A program made the translations under genes and the position numbers. Under the pieces are notes generated by a model. That model was not told the DNA's origin and made no database searches. It was given only the letters and a program-made list of their open reading frames with translations. From contig MU277722.1 in assembly GCA_022385805.1 (NCBI GenBank), positions 1 through 64,000 on the forward strand: a stretch of 64,000 nucleotides of DNA, in the 5' to 3' direction. Source of the DNA: Pilatotrama ljubarskyi. Lineage: Eukaryota; Basidiomycota; Agaricomycetes; Polyporales; Polyporaceae. Numbering within the stretch: the stretch's first letter is position 1; each line of letters begins with the position of its first letter. Shown in pieces: positions 34,883 to 45,992 of this stretch.

Positions 34883-37800
34883 ATGTCGGAGCTGCGTCTT
34901 CCTACGCCAGAGGCGTTCTCGGCATTCCCATTCAAACCGTATGATATTCAGCTCGAGCTCATGCGACATGTCTACACCTGCATCGAGCATGGAAAGGTCG
35001 CTATCACCGAGAGTCCCACTGGCACAGTGAGTACCGATTCCACACGTCATGCATCTTGAACATACACCGCGGACACCTCTCGCATGACTATTTGCGTCAT
35101 AATCGATTGGAGGGCTCATCTATGTAGCGGATAGTACTGTACTATTTACCGGCACGGCATACGTCTCCGCGTGGTGGAAACACTGACACGCCTTGGGAAC
35201 ACGGAGACGTCTGCCGTTTCTGTGAATAGTACAGCGATATACAATGGCTATTCATGACATGAGAGCTGCGGCATATCTTCCTTGATAGTGTAAGGAGTTC
35301 AACAGGTTATGACTCCTTTACCAGAACATGCCGGACTCCAAAGAACCATTCCACGACCATCGGTCTGTTCGGCGACTTTTCCGGGGCGGCGAACATGGCA
35401 AAGGCTTCATGTTGGGTTTGAGGTGCCTTCAAAAGTCTCCTTTGAAAACCTTTCCAGGCCTTCGCTGGGCCTTTACCAAGTTTTTGTGCGGCTTCTGGTC
35501 GTGGCTCTCGCCTCATTGGCGCAATCTGACATGATCTACTATAGGGGAAGACCTTGAGCCTCTTGTGCTCCTCACTCACGTGGCTACGAGACGAGCAAGA
35601 GAGGGCACGAGCCGGTAAATTGACAATGCAGACAGACCCCTCCGATAGTAATAGTTTTCCTTGCCTCAAAATTTGAGCCAGCTGAGACCGTACCTAGCTC
35701 CGGATTGGGTTGTCGCTCAAACCATCGAACGTCAACGCCGCGCACTGGAAGCCGAGGAGGCGGAGTATGCGTCTCGCCTCGCGGCCGCCCGCAAGCGCGA
35801 GGCACAGTTGCGCAGACTTACTCGCGGACATGTCCGGAAGAAACCTGTGTGTACAACGTTTCACACATGCACGGCTACGTCGGGCTTATATCCTCGTCAC
35901 AGAGACTCGAGCCAGAAGACGAACGAGCCGACGACACACCAATAGACGATGAGGAAGCCTACCTTCCTGATGCCGGCGACGTTGGAGACGAGCAGTGTAA
36001 CCTCTCCTCTGCCGTCCTGGCGCTTATGAGGAAGTAGGCCCGATCTCCCTTAGTTCGCTTGCCCCATCCTCAGTGAGCATTACAGGCTGCAGCGCGGGCC
36101 CGCCGCCGGGCAAGAAGATGAGAAGGAGCCGACGTGTACAAAGATATACTACGCCTCACGCACACATTCCCAGCTCTCTCAAGTACTCCATGAGCTTCAG
36201 AAGCTCAAGCTCAAGCTCAACGTGGCGGTCTCAACACTGCAACAGCCTCACTCGAACGCGACCTCTTCAACCAGCGGGAAGCGCCCTGCATCTGTCGTCG
36301 AAGACGCCGACAACACACTAGACGAGGAAGGCTCAGGACCCAGGGCGGTCTCATTGGGCTCTCGGAAACAGCTATGCATCAACGAACGATTGCGCGAGAA
36401 GGCAGGCGACCTCGACGAGGCATGCCGACAAATGCTAGGAGGTGCTCATTCAATCACATTGTTTTGGGCGGGAACCTTCTGACCGCAGCTGAAGAGAAAG
36501 GCAAGAATCGTTGTCCACACCTCCCGCCAGCCGACGAGGAAACCAAGATGCTCGACCTTCGAGATCAGATACTGGTGAGTCGGAACACCGCATGTGCAGA
36601 CTATCCAATTATTCAGTTGGAAAAAAGGCCGTTCCGAAAGACATCGAAGAGCTGTACAACACAGGACAGGCGGCGGATACCTGTCCCTACTTCGGTGCGC
36701 GGAGAGCGATCCCGCAAGCACAGGTCAGGATACGCAGTCGGAAACGCACGCGGCACAATTTCCCGCTCACTCTCTCGATAGCTGGTGTTACTCCCATATA
36801 ACCTCCTCCTGCAGCGGAATGCCCGCGAAGCACTCGGCATCGACCTGGCTGGCCAGGTCGTCATAATAGACGAGGCGCATAGTGAGCACTGGGCCCTTGG
36901 ACACTACAACCTGTGTCGGCGGCTCACACACTGCTCTACAGATCTGACCTCGACCCTCCTTTCCCTCTCCACGACTCGTCTCCCGCTCCGTACGCTTGTG
37001 AACGCAAGACACCAACTCTCCATCTACCTTACGCGCTTCCGAAACCGACTATCCACGACGCACGCACTGAACCTAAAGCGCCTCATGAACCTGTTAGACG
37101 CTCTCCACCAGTATGCGGAGGAGTGGCACACGGCTCAGCAGACGAAGCAAGAGAACGAATTGAAGTCGCGGCCCTCGGAGGTCGAAGTGATGACGAGCGC
37201 AGAGCTACTACAGAAACTAGGCCGTAAGACGGAGGGTGTGAACTTGCTGGAGGTCGAGAAGTATTTGCGAGAGAGCAAGGTGGGCGGTTGCGTTTCATTC
37301 GTGCCCAGAGAATGTTGCGGGAAGGCTGAGGGAGTCGACGAGGGTAGATTGCCCGCAAGATCTCGGGCTATTCTGTGAAGACGCTCGAGAAGGCGGCAGG
37401 TCAAGGTTTATCGCTCGACACCGTCAGCACATGCATCTTTGACTCATCAAATTGTCAGACGCCGTGAAGTTGGCGAAGCTCGCCCGGCTAGCGAACACGA
37501 CTCCGCCCTTGCATTCGGTGGAAAGCTTCATCAGCGCGCTTTCGGCGTCGAGCGACGGTAGGTCGACCACTCCGACTGTTTTGCCTACCCGCTGAATCGA
37601 TACCTTGGCTAGACGGTCGCGTGACGCTCTCTATCGTGGATAGTCAGGTTGAGATCAAGTACCAGCACCTCAACCCCGCGACGTACTTCCAAGAAGTTAT
37701 CGACACAGCGCGCGCCGTTATCCTGGCCGGCGGGACGATGTCTCCGGTGCGGGAGCATCGCTTCTCGCTGCCCACGAGCGAGCTTTCCCACTGACGTCCT

Positions 37801-38941
37801 GAGGTATTGACAGATCGAAGACGTCGTGAACCAACTCTTCTCGAACCTACCCGCGGAGCGACTCTCCACATTCTCGTGCGGCCACGTCATACCTGCGTCA
37901 AATCTGCAGACGCTGGTGCTCAAGAAGGGTCCGCGAGGAGGCGAGCTGCAGTTCAAATACCAGCAGCGAGGCGACGAGAGCCTTGTACGAAACACGGCCG
38001 TGCACGTACCTCCGAGGTTCATGACTGATGTCTGACTGGTGCAGATCGCCGAGCTCGGCCAGATCCTGCTGAACCTCACCAATGTTGTGCCGGGCGGCAT
38101 GGTCGTGTTCGTACCTTCGTACGCGTTCCTGAACGCGGTCACAAAACAGTGGAAGTCGAGCGGTCTGCTGGACAAGCTGAATGCCAAGAAGAAGGTACGG
38201 AGGTGTTGTGTGTACTCACAGGTCGGGCGCTGATGCAGCCACCGGGCAGGTCTTTTCTGAGCCCCAGCAGAGCAACGAAGTCGAAGTGGTACTCCGCGAC
38301 TATTCGTCTGAGATCCAGAATAAGGTGTGTTGCGCTCCGAGTCTCTAGTCATCGGCAGACCCTTGCATATCCGCTGAGAGCCTGCACAGGATTCCCGCTC
38401 TGGGAAGAAACTAGGCGCACTCCTCTTCGCTGTCGTCGGGGCGAAGCTTTCCGAGGGCCTCAACTTCGCAGACGACCTCGCGCGGGCCGTGGTCATCATC
38501 GGCCTCCCGTTCGCGAACCTGGGATCCCCGGAGCTCCGAGAGCGCATGAACTACGTGAACCGCTTGGAGCAGCGGAGACGTGCAGCCCTTAATCATGCCA
38601 GTGCTGCCGCAAATGCGCGAGGTGCGAAAGACGCTGGGACGGAGCTTTACGAGAACATGTGCATGAACGCCGTCAACCAAAGTATCGGTGGGTTCTCCTC
38701 GCTTCTCTATGAGAGTTGGCGTAGCTTGAGCTCATCTTGACTTCTTCGGCATTAAGGGCGAGCGATACGACATCGAGAGGATTGGGCGGCACTCATCCTG
38801 GTGGATACCCGTTACGCGTCGGCGCGAATCAGGAGTAAGCTGCCAAAATGGATAGAGTCGGGCACGACGGTAGCGGAGAGTTTTGGCCAGGCGATGAAAG
38901 AGCTCGGGCGGTTCTATCGCGAGAAAAAGTCGGCTTCGTGA
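34883..38941 (+). CDS. CHL1: ATP-dependent DNA helicase CHL1 (DDX11/FANCJ-type Fe-S helicase)
   Basis: A gene of about a dozen exons, intact after splicing. Walker A reads '[16 protein letters not shown]' but is split: exon 1 ends at 35026 after ACA, and exon 2 resumes at 35545 with GGGAAG. Four Fe-S cysteines follow in order ('KQLCINERL', 'DEACRQML', 'KNRCPHLP', 'DTCPYFGAR'). Then come '[11 protein letters not shown]' (motif Ia), the Walker B box 'VVIIDEAHN' assembled across an intron, '[11 protein letters not shown]' (motif III), '[13 protein letters not shown]' and '[21 protein letters not shown]' (motif V region). Motif VI is '[13 protein letters not shown]', formed across the last intron. 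Chl1 is a 5'-3' superfamily-2 nuclear helicase for sister-chromatid cohesion and fork repair. Coiled-coil-like '[18 protein letters not shown]' sits after Walker A. The gene is bracketed by F-box copies but is not itself disturbed. Confidence 0.95.
35027..35544 (+). other. unusually long (518 nt) CHL1 intron 1 inside the Walker A motif
   Basis: Donor GTGAGT, branch CTGAC and acceptor CTATAG are all good. Other introns in the window are about 40-80 nt, so this one carries roughly 450 extra bases. The extra sequence includes a 98-bp hairpin (35137-35234) and a 250-bp stretch after 35300 that lacks stops in several frames on both strands. No transposase or known element is recognisable. Confidence 0.75.
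35137..35234. repeat. long imperfect inverted repeat (hairpin) in CHL1 intron 1
   Basis: Arms 35137-35171 and 35200-35234 are each 35 nt and match at 29 of 35 positions as an inverted repeat. They start and end with CTGTACTATT / AATAGTACAG. The loop is 28 nt. This has the form of a fold-back mini-transposon remnant or a small-RNA precursor hairpin. A clean target-site duplication was not found; a GATA on each side is too short to count. Confidence 0.65.
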
Positions 38942-39258
38942 GGGTATCAGCACACTTCGGGTACTTGGCCATGTATGTATCATCACAATACTGTCTGTAC
39001 TACGGGGTCGTATTAAGGGGCTGCGCAGATCATATAGGCGGCTGACATAGGAAGTGTGTCATGCATTGGACGGCCCCACGACAGACAATCATCTCAGGCG
39101 GAACAGGACAGTTAGTACTGTAGCCTGACGGACATGTGAAAAGACATACGGCCGGGGCGATCACTACCACATTCTACGGAACCTCTATACCGAGTCCCGT
39201 TCCACAGGGAGGACTTTTCCAGTGGGTGTAGTCTATGAATACGTCTACGTCACGATGA
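38942..39258. other. convergent intergenic region, nothing supported
   Basis: A 317-bp spacer between the ends of CHL1 (plus) and F-box copy E (minus). It must contain both terminators. No gene or repeat is seen. Confidence 0.4.
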
Positions 39259-40993
39259 TCAATTCTGAACAAGCATATCGTACTCATACGAACGAGGCTG
39301 GAGTGTCGGTGCCGAGACACCCGTACTATGGCGCGCGGCTCGACATCCTTGAACAGTGCGACGTGAGCGCGACCAACGTATGCACATGAGGAACTGTTGC
39401 ACTACTACGAAGGCGTCACCCCCGTAGATCAGATCCTCAGGAAGCTGGAGATGTGGGAATAGCCGGTCGATGAGGAGCGCGGCATTGTAAGCCTCCTCCT
39501 CATCCATCGCCTGCGTAGTCAAGTACAGCGTCTTTAGACCATGGCCAGCTGACCGCAACTTCGACGAGAGAGGACGGGCGTTCTTCAGATTTAGCCGCGG
39601 AAGCTCAAAGTCAACAAGCTTCGGAGACTGCGCCGCGATGGTGACAAGCGATTTTGCGGTGGGCCGCCGTGCAGGTTCGGCCTCGTCGCGTTTACTCGTG
39701 CTGAAGGATGCGAAGCTCCGTAAGATTCGGCCACGCAGCAAGCAGCCTTTCCACGTCGTCGTCCTCGACAGAGGGAAGGTATGTGTAGTCGACGACAACT
39801 CTTTTGAGCTCAGTCAGGTTGAGTGCTGCCTCTAGGATCGTGATGAGTCGTTCTGGAGAGGGTCTGCGCCAGGTCGCGAAGGTGAGGTGGTCGTCCTGGA
39901 CTCGTCTGAGCTCGAGGCTCGTCACGGTGTGGGGAACGTTGTCGAAAATTCTCGCGAAGGAGTGCACGAGCATGTCGGGTGGAGGATCTTCAGTGTATTC
40001 CATAGTAAGCTCTGCCAGACGGGGCATTGATACTCCGGAGAAGAAGCTGGCGAGAATCCGTGGAGTAGCGCTCAGGGATGCCTTCTTGAGAGATTGCAAC
40101 CGTGCAATGGGTGCGGGATCGGCTGGGTCCCAGTCCAGGCTCGCAGAGAGGCATTCCAACGAAGTTATGCACCCGAGCTCGACTAGATAGGCACGCCCGA
40201 CCTTGAGGTGCTCGTCAAGGGTGAGATGCTGCAAACGTCGGAGTGGCGGAAGGGATGGGGGAGATACGTGGCCCTGTTCCCAGCCTGCACACTCCAACTG
40301 CAACTGGAGCTGCTCGAGGTGGGGTGCTAAGGAGTGTATCTGCTCGAGGGAAAGAATCGCGACGCGGGGATCCTGGTTGACGACATTGCGAGCAAGGACT
40401 AGTGATGTTCGGCGAAGAGATGGCGACAGGAGCGGCAACTCGAGGATGCCCTTGTCGTCGATATGGAACGACCATACTCGTTCCAATCTCGGAAAGAGCG
40501 GATGTCCATCAGCTCTCTCCAGCAGCGTCGCCCAGAATGCAGAAGGACACTTCGATTCCGGTAGGTACGATCCAGACTCGAGTTCGCGAACGCGGCGATC
40601 AAAGCTCTGGAAGCGTTCCCGTTCCGCCCTTCCGACTGGGTCGTCCAGGGTCTATCGTATGAATTGTGCGTCAGTGACGTCCACCGGCATACGTGGTTAC
40701 AGAAACTTCCACACGATGCTGTGTCCGGTTTTCCCTCCAGTCCAATTAATAGTTTCATCAAGGCGGGCAGGGGAGTCAAGCCGTCGCCATAAGATTGCCA
40801 CGGCGGGCTCCGTGAATGCTTTGCAGGTCCGGGCGAGGTATGCTAATGTTCGCCTCGACGTAAGTATTGATCGCATAGCTGCCCATTCTATCCTGGTATC
40901 CTCCGTGCCTTCAGAGGGAATGAAGGGTACGAAGTTCTCGAAAACGTTCGCTGCGATTTCCTGGCAGAATAGTGCTGCCTGTGCCGCCGACAT
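39259..40993 (-). pseudogene. F-box/LRR copy E, one frameshift in the LRR region
   Basis: The first exon starts at 40993 with 'FCQEIAANVFENFVPF' and 'CKAFTEPAVAILWRRLD', as in copy D. After an intron at about 40.65-40.73 kb the frame carries 'ERFQSFDRRVRELES', 'PLFPRLERVWSFHI', many LRRs and 'LLAAWPNLTELRI', but stops at 39692-39694. The homology (compare copy D 'LAELRIDVG ... RRPTLNALVTIG') continues in a different frame with 'RRPTAKSLVTIAAQSPKLVD' and ends at 39259 after 'AALLIDRLFPHLQLPED'. A splice that would bridge the two frames is possible on paper (GTAAAC to GCGCAG), but it would remove the conserved RRPT block and lands in the wrong phase. The copy is therefore either a young pseudogene or carries a one-base sequence error. 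If functional it would be an SCF adaptor. Confidence 0.72.
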
Positions 40994-41654
40994 GTCGCTT
41001 TCACGTGACCCGCCCCCCGCGACCTCCGGAGCCGGCGTAAGAGCTTGACTTGAAAGTCACTGAAGTTGAAACCTCAGGCGTTCAAGCGTTCATGTTCATC
41101 TTTGGGCATAGCGGAGTACATCGTGCAATGTCGGGAGGAGGCTGTGTATGCGCGAAGTGTTCGCCTGAGTCCGCGTGAAGTCAGACCTTGGCCCCAGAGG
41201 TCGCCGTCGCGTGCTTCGTAGGGCAAGTGTATGACCAACTTCATGAGAAGGTTCATCGGAGTTTGGGGGTAAAATCAGAAGGACAGCAATCTGCTACAGC
41301 TATGATTCACAAGGAGGACCACTTTCGACATTGCGAGTTCGCGTTCGGCCACGTATCCACCCGCTGTGGCCTGATCTTCTCATGAGCGTTGCGACACTTG
41401 TCGGCCTTGGTAGTACAGTCTGTTGTCTCTGTAACGAGTCGAAGTAATGAGCACCAGGACTGGCAGAAGGTAGCCACGCCTCTACTCACTGCGAGACTAC
41501 TTGTTGCAACCTACAGAGCTACGGAAGAATAGGATGATACTCTTCTTTCACGACAACCTGAAGAAGAAACAATTAGCCAGGTCCCGTCAATACACAGTAG
41601 GGATAAAATGTGCGTACCTCTATCATGTGCACTTTGAGATCGACCCGCCGTCCA
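40994..41654. other. intergenic, no supported gene
   Basis: About 660 bp between copies E and F, with short open frames only. It should include the promoter of copy E and the 3' end region of copy F. Confidence 0.4.
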
Positions 41655-43287
41655 TCAGAGGGTAGCCTGAGCGCTCCTCTGAGGGGGGCAAGACTGTTCC
41701 TTGCGCAAACGTTCATGCTCTCGGCCGAGCTGCATCGCTTTCAGGATAGTCTTAATGCGGCCGCCCCTCTCCACATTAGCTGGCAAGAATCCTCGGATGC
41801 CACAGCTATGAAGATTCGGGAAGAGGCGGTCCAGCAAGATAGCCAATTTCCCATCCGACTCATCTTCGCCGACAAGGGAGTCAAACATCAGGTAGGACAG
41901 AGGCATCCGCAGGACTGGAACAGAGTCCGAAGACGGCAGTCGCGACCCAGATATATCCAGGCATGGCAAAGTCAGACTCTCCAGAGAGGGGCAGTGACGT
42001 GCGAGTTCGACCAGTGCTCGGACTGTAGGGCGGTCCGAGGTCGGGGAACCTTCGTCATGTGGTCCAGGGGTCGATGAGGAGATGTGCATCTTCCGTAGCT
42101 TGGGCCACGTTCGCGTGATCTCTCCAATATCGTCGTCTGTGATGCGTAAAGTATCTTTTCTGGCAGAGAGCCGAACGTCACTGAGGTCTTTGAACGATAG
42201 GAAGGGGCGGAGGATCCGGTGGGCCTCAAGCGCGGGAACGGGTGTGTCAAGCGTTGGCAACTCCACTTCCAAGGTCAACATCTCCAGCTGCGGGGGCAGG
42301 TAGTTGCGGACCTGCGAGAGATGGCGGTATATGGTTTCAGGATCTTATTCGGCTTTGAAAGAGAGCCTGAGCGTGCGCAGAACGGGCGGCCGCGCCTCGG
42401 CAAAGAAACGGACGATTTCTTTCGCCGATCCGGTCAAACATAGAGTCGTCAGACTCGAAAACCTGGGTTCGGTATGGAACCATCTGTTTGTATCGGAGTC
42501 GTCGAAATCAGCTGGAAGGATCAACAGCTGGAGGTCCTGAAGGCAGGAGAGCGCGGAAATAGCGGCCGCAGATATCTTGATGGAAGCGCGTGATGGCGAG
42601 ATGTGTAGCGTCCGAAGTCTCCGACAACCGTCGAGGGCGTATAGATGTGTCGATAAGAGAGGGAAGTTGCCTCCGATCTCAAGCTCCGTCAGATTCGGAG
42701 CCGTCTTGACCGCAATAGAGTGGAAGAGATGGGCCGTCCAGAAGTTGTGATAGGAAGGATCCTGGAAGTGCTCTTTCTGGAATCGAATCCTGACGTGGCA
42801 CAGTGTGGGGGAGAGAAGGAGAAGCAAAGTCGGTATATCCGCATGCGAGACACCAGTGGCATCCAACCTTCTAAGGTTCGGCAGTAGAGCTGCGCCGCAA
42901 CACTGCTGCGCGAGCAGTATCCAGATACCGGTTTGTTCTCCTACGCCACTGGGATACTGGAGCTCGCGAACCTTAGCAGCATACCTCTGGAAGGTCGACC
43001 AGCCTGCGCTGATGTCACGAGTGAAGCTATAGGACGGTTGAGACCTGGGCGCAAGCTGCGAGGTCACCCTTGTTCTCGCTGATAGCATCCTCGATGTAAA
43101 GGCAGCCCGCATCAACGGCAAGGTCAACTGTAGTCGCGGAAAATGACTCGAAGATATTTTCGAGTAGTTCCGGGCATTGAAGAACGCGCTCGCTTGCGCT
43201 TGGGTTCTCGGGCGGACTTGGCATGTCCATGGATGGGAGCCGTGTGAGATGCGAAGTGGGAGGTCCCTGTGTATGACTCATTATCAA
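41655..43287 (-). pseudogene. F-box/LRR copy F, in-frame nonsense codon and damaged F-box
   Basis: The N-terminal exon (43287 downward) has 'RVLQCPELLENIFESFSAT' and 'LAACAQVSTV', the first half of an F-box. The expected second half (the CKAFSEPALDVLWRRLDDL type segment) is missing, and the sequence passes within about 40 bp to 'GWSTFQRYAAKVRELQYP', suggesting a deletion across the F-box/intron junction. The LRR frame then runs cleanly to 'LRTLRLSFKAE', meets TAA at 42345-42347, and continues in the same frame ('DPETIYRHLSQVRNYLPPQ') to a natural stop at 41655. A single point change explains the stop. No intron can remove it, because there is no GT donor just upstream. The last part has 'PKLRKMHISSSTPG', 'CPSLESLTLPCLDISGS' and 'LAILLDRLFPNLHSCG'. 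Confidence 0.8.
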
Positions 43288-43802
43288 TGCGTAAATTCAG
43301 TCGCTGTCGTTGAAGGACGCTCACCTCGGGCCTCAGGCGTTTGCGAGCAGCAGCTGATGAGGATTCTGAACTTGGTGGCCAACACGGAGGTGTCATTCCG
43401 GCTTCCGGAGATAATCGGGCCGACTCGATTGGGCAGGGTGACAGCTGGTCACGCCCACACGCATCGCCACCTCGATGTCACAGCACGCGCCTATGGTTGA
43501 ACGTGAACTTCAACTAGCTTTTGGACCATTGTCGGAGCCACAGCTAGAGAAGGCTGGATGATATCACCCGTATAACGCTTTCAAACCTGGTCAGTGAGCC
43601 CTAAATTCTAACATAAGGGACTCCGTACCTCCAATCTTTACTCACTAGCTTGAATATTCTGAGTCAGACCCACGCGGGGATCTGACAACGTTTAAGCGGA
43701 CTCCGACGCACCCGTTCAGGTCAGTTCGACCTGGTTATCTCTGTTGTGCCACCCTAGTCAGACTAAGTCCTATGACACGTAGAATCGACGCCTATAACGG
43801 CC
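43288..43802. promoter_or_regulatory. divergent spacer, F-box F / SLD7-like gene
   Basis: A 515-bp spacer that should hold the promoter of the SLD7-like gene. No TATA box is evident and no other gene is supported. Confidence 0.35.
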
Positions 43803-45199
43803 ATGGCAACACCAGCGAAAGCACTCGCCCCGACACCCCGTCTGCTATACCGTGGTTCACTGTCTCTCCCAGATTCCTTTCTGCTTCTCGATGGGCTGAG
43901 CTTTACGACAAGGACGGGAAACGCTCACAACAGCCCTGCGCTACTCAACAATCCTCTCGCCCTAACACTTGAGAGTATGCGTGGCCTGCCACTCCACTTC
44001 CTCGACACCGTCAAAGTGACGGACACCTGGATCGATCCCCCCGGTGATATTCTCGTGTAAGAGCCCGCACTTGGTCACTACCACTTCGGCACTGAGGTGG
44101 CTCGAAGGGATATACATCCGGACGCGACTTTGACAATGATCTACTTCGAGAACATATTCTGCCTCAGGCCGGTCACCTCGGCCAACGGTCGCACCGAATA
44201 CGGCGTACGCGTTAGCTTAACCGAGAATAGTGAGTCGTCTGCCCTGTGCTTCTCCACTATCCCTCACCTTCACGCCAGACGACCCAGACACGCCTGATCT
44301 GCTCATTTATGGCGAACTGCGTGACGCACCGCCCTCGGGCGACACCCTAGTACCCTCCACCTCGTCGTCACCGCAGAAGACCCTCCATCTCTTAGCCGCA
44401 CGTATCCTCCCTGGTCCACCGCCACCTCCCACATTCCGTCTTCCCCGTCCAGACGATCCGACACCGCGACGTCCCCCACCGACGTTCAACGTCAAGCGGA
44501 AACGCGACATGGCTGGTCTGCCCTTCGACCTCACTGCATCCGGCGTCGACAGCAGCAAACGCACAAAGACCGGCGACAAGGGAAAGGGTAAAGCCTCCCT
44601 TGGTGCCGACGGGAGCCAGGAGGCGATGCGCAAGGCTGCGGCTGAGGTCATGCTCCGTATGCCGAAGCCTAGCAAGAACGCTGGCGCCACGCAGGTGAGC
44701 GTGCAGGCACTGGGAAAGGATGCGCGCGTGGGCGCGAGGAAGGAGGTGTTTAAGGTTCCGAGCTTGCCTGCGCGCGCGGGTGGAGCTAGCCGAAGTGAGC
44801 CCGACGTATTTGGAACTGTCAACGGAGAGCCTCCAGATGGTGCGACAGGCGATGGCGGCATAGAGAGGGAGAATAAGACGGTGAGTTCCCTCGCTTCGAA
44901 CTCCTGCCGGATCTCACTGACGGATCACTGGCCGTATTTTGTAGGCGGTCAAGAGGGCTGTCAAGGAGCGCCTTGGGAAGCAGGGAATATCGAAGACGCA
45001 CTCTGAGTTCAAGGAACTGTTCCAGATATGCTACCAGGGGGCCTCCTTCGCATTGGTGAGTGCGGCCCAACGCGGCGAGGCTTCGCTTACGCGAGCGCGA
45101 CAGAGACGGCAAATGAGCACTGCTATCATAGACAAGTCAACCATCGACCACTTTGTCATGGCACACGTCAAGATGTACGTGCTCGATGCGCCTTCATAG
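43803..45199 (+). CDS. SLD7: Sld7-like DNA replication initiation factor
   Basis: Four exons, about 400 residues. The N-terminal region reads 'RLLYRGSLSLPDSFLLLDGLSF' and 'LALTLESMRGLPLHFLDTVKV', a short beta-rich domain. The middle is disordered (proline-rich, then KRKRDMAG, then KGKGKASLG). The C-terminus after the intron near 44.88 kb is a helical bundle: 'VKERLGKQGISKTHSEFKEL', 'ICYQGASFAL', 'DHFVMAHVKMYV'. This order of an N-terminal domain, long linker and C-terminal helices ending in HxxMY matches what I know of basidiomycete Sld7 proteins. Sld7 binds Sld3 and helps load Cdc45 at origins. The match is by remembered pattern, so a search of the C-terminal helix block should confirm it. 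It is convergent with the cyclase gene 67 bp away. Confidence 0.7.
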
Positions 45200-45266
45200 C
45201 ATCGTCATCTCCTCAGAGACACGTCTCGTATCACCATCCGTTACTATGCTAGACTCTGTGTCATTA

Positions 45267-45992
45267 TCATGCTTCATGTTCCCATGCTACTGCTCGTACA
45301 GGACTACCATCGCACCCGGCCAAGTTCAACGGCATCAAGCTGACCATTACCCGTGCCCATCGCCTCTCAACCAATGTCTCCAGGTTCGTCAAATTCTCCA
45401 CAATGATCCCGCCGCTGCCTAAGACAACCCGGTGGACGTCCGCACGCTCCTCGTCCTCCGTCACCTTGTCTGGACTCATCATGTCCAGTCCGAGCACCTT
45501 TACTCCTAGATCGAGGAGCCGCCGCGCCGCGTCCACGTCAAGGAACGGATGCTTGCTGTAGTCGGGCTTGTTCCAGCGTCGCGACCAACCCGTGCAGAGC
45601 AGGACCACGCGAGCCCCGCTCCTCTTGATCTCCTCCGCAGCCTCCACCAAGTCATCCCACCCTATCCGCTCATGTGCGCCTCTCGCACGGAGGTCAGCCA
45701 CGACAGCCGGAACGGACGCGAGGAGGGAGAGGTCGAGGTTGTCGACGCTCGCGCCGTCCGCGAAGAAGTGATAGGGCGCGTCGATATGCGTGCCGGTGTG
45801 CGTGCCGAGCGTCAGGGTGTGGACGTTCGCAAGGTCTCCGCGTGCGAGGCTGAGGCTGGGTGAGGCGCTGTAGCACGGATGACCATGGCACGCGGGGACT
45901 TCGCCTGGGACGAGCGCGTGTGTGAGGTCGACGACTGTCCGGGTGTGAGTGGCAGAGGTGTCTGGCAGTGAAGGTGGGCGACCGTCTGGCAT
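45267..45992 (-). CDS. cyclase-family metal-dependent hydrolase (kynurenine formamidase-like), copy 1
   Basis: An intronless frame of 241 residues. The family metal site is 'LGTHTGTHIDAPYHFF', with histidines and aspartate as in KynB/PF04199 enzymes. It is followed by 'GWDDLVEAAEEIKRSG', 'VVLLCTGWSRRWNKPDY', 'LGLDMMSPDKV' and the C-terminal 'LNLAGCDGSPVRAVAWE'. The members known best hydrolyse N-formylkynurenine or related amides, and others open isatin-type or lactone rings. The substrate here is unknown. It lacks a signal peptide and is probably cytosolic. Copy 2 is 430 bp upstream on the same strand, and the two share the layout but only moderate identity, so the duplication is old. The GC-rich antisense frames over it are shadows. 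Confidence 0.88.
   Translation of the reverse strand: MPDGRPPSLPDTSATHTRTVVDLTHALVPGEVPACHGHPCYSASPSLSLARGDLANVHTLTLGTHTGTHIDAPYHFFADGASVDNLDLSLLASVPAVVADLRARGAHERIGWDDLVEAAEEIKRSGARVVLLCTGWSRRWNKPDYSKHPFLDVDAARRLLDLGVKVLGLDMMSPDKVTEDEERADVHRVVLGSGGIIVENLTNLETLVERRWARVMVSLMPLNLAGCDGSPVRAVAWEHEA

Noticed and set aside
37609..38547. 312-codon minus-strand open frame
   Set aside because: Antisense to the conserved helicase motifs of CHL1. Composition and lack of family point to a shadow.
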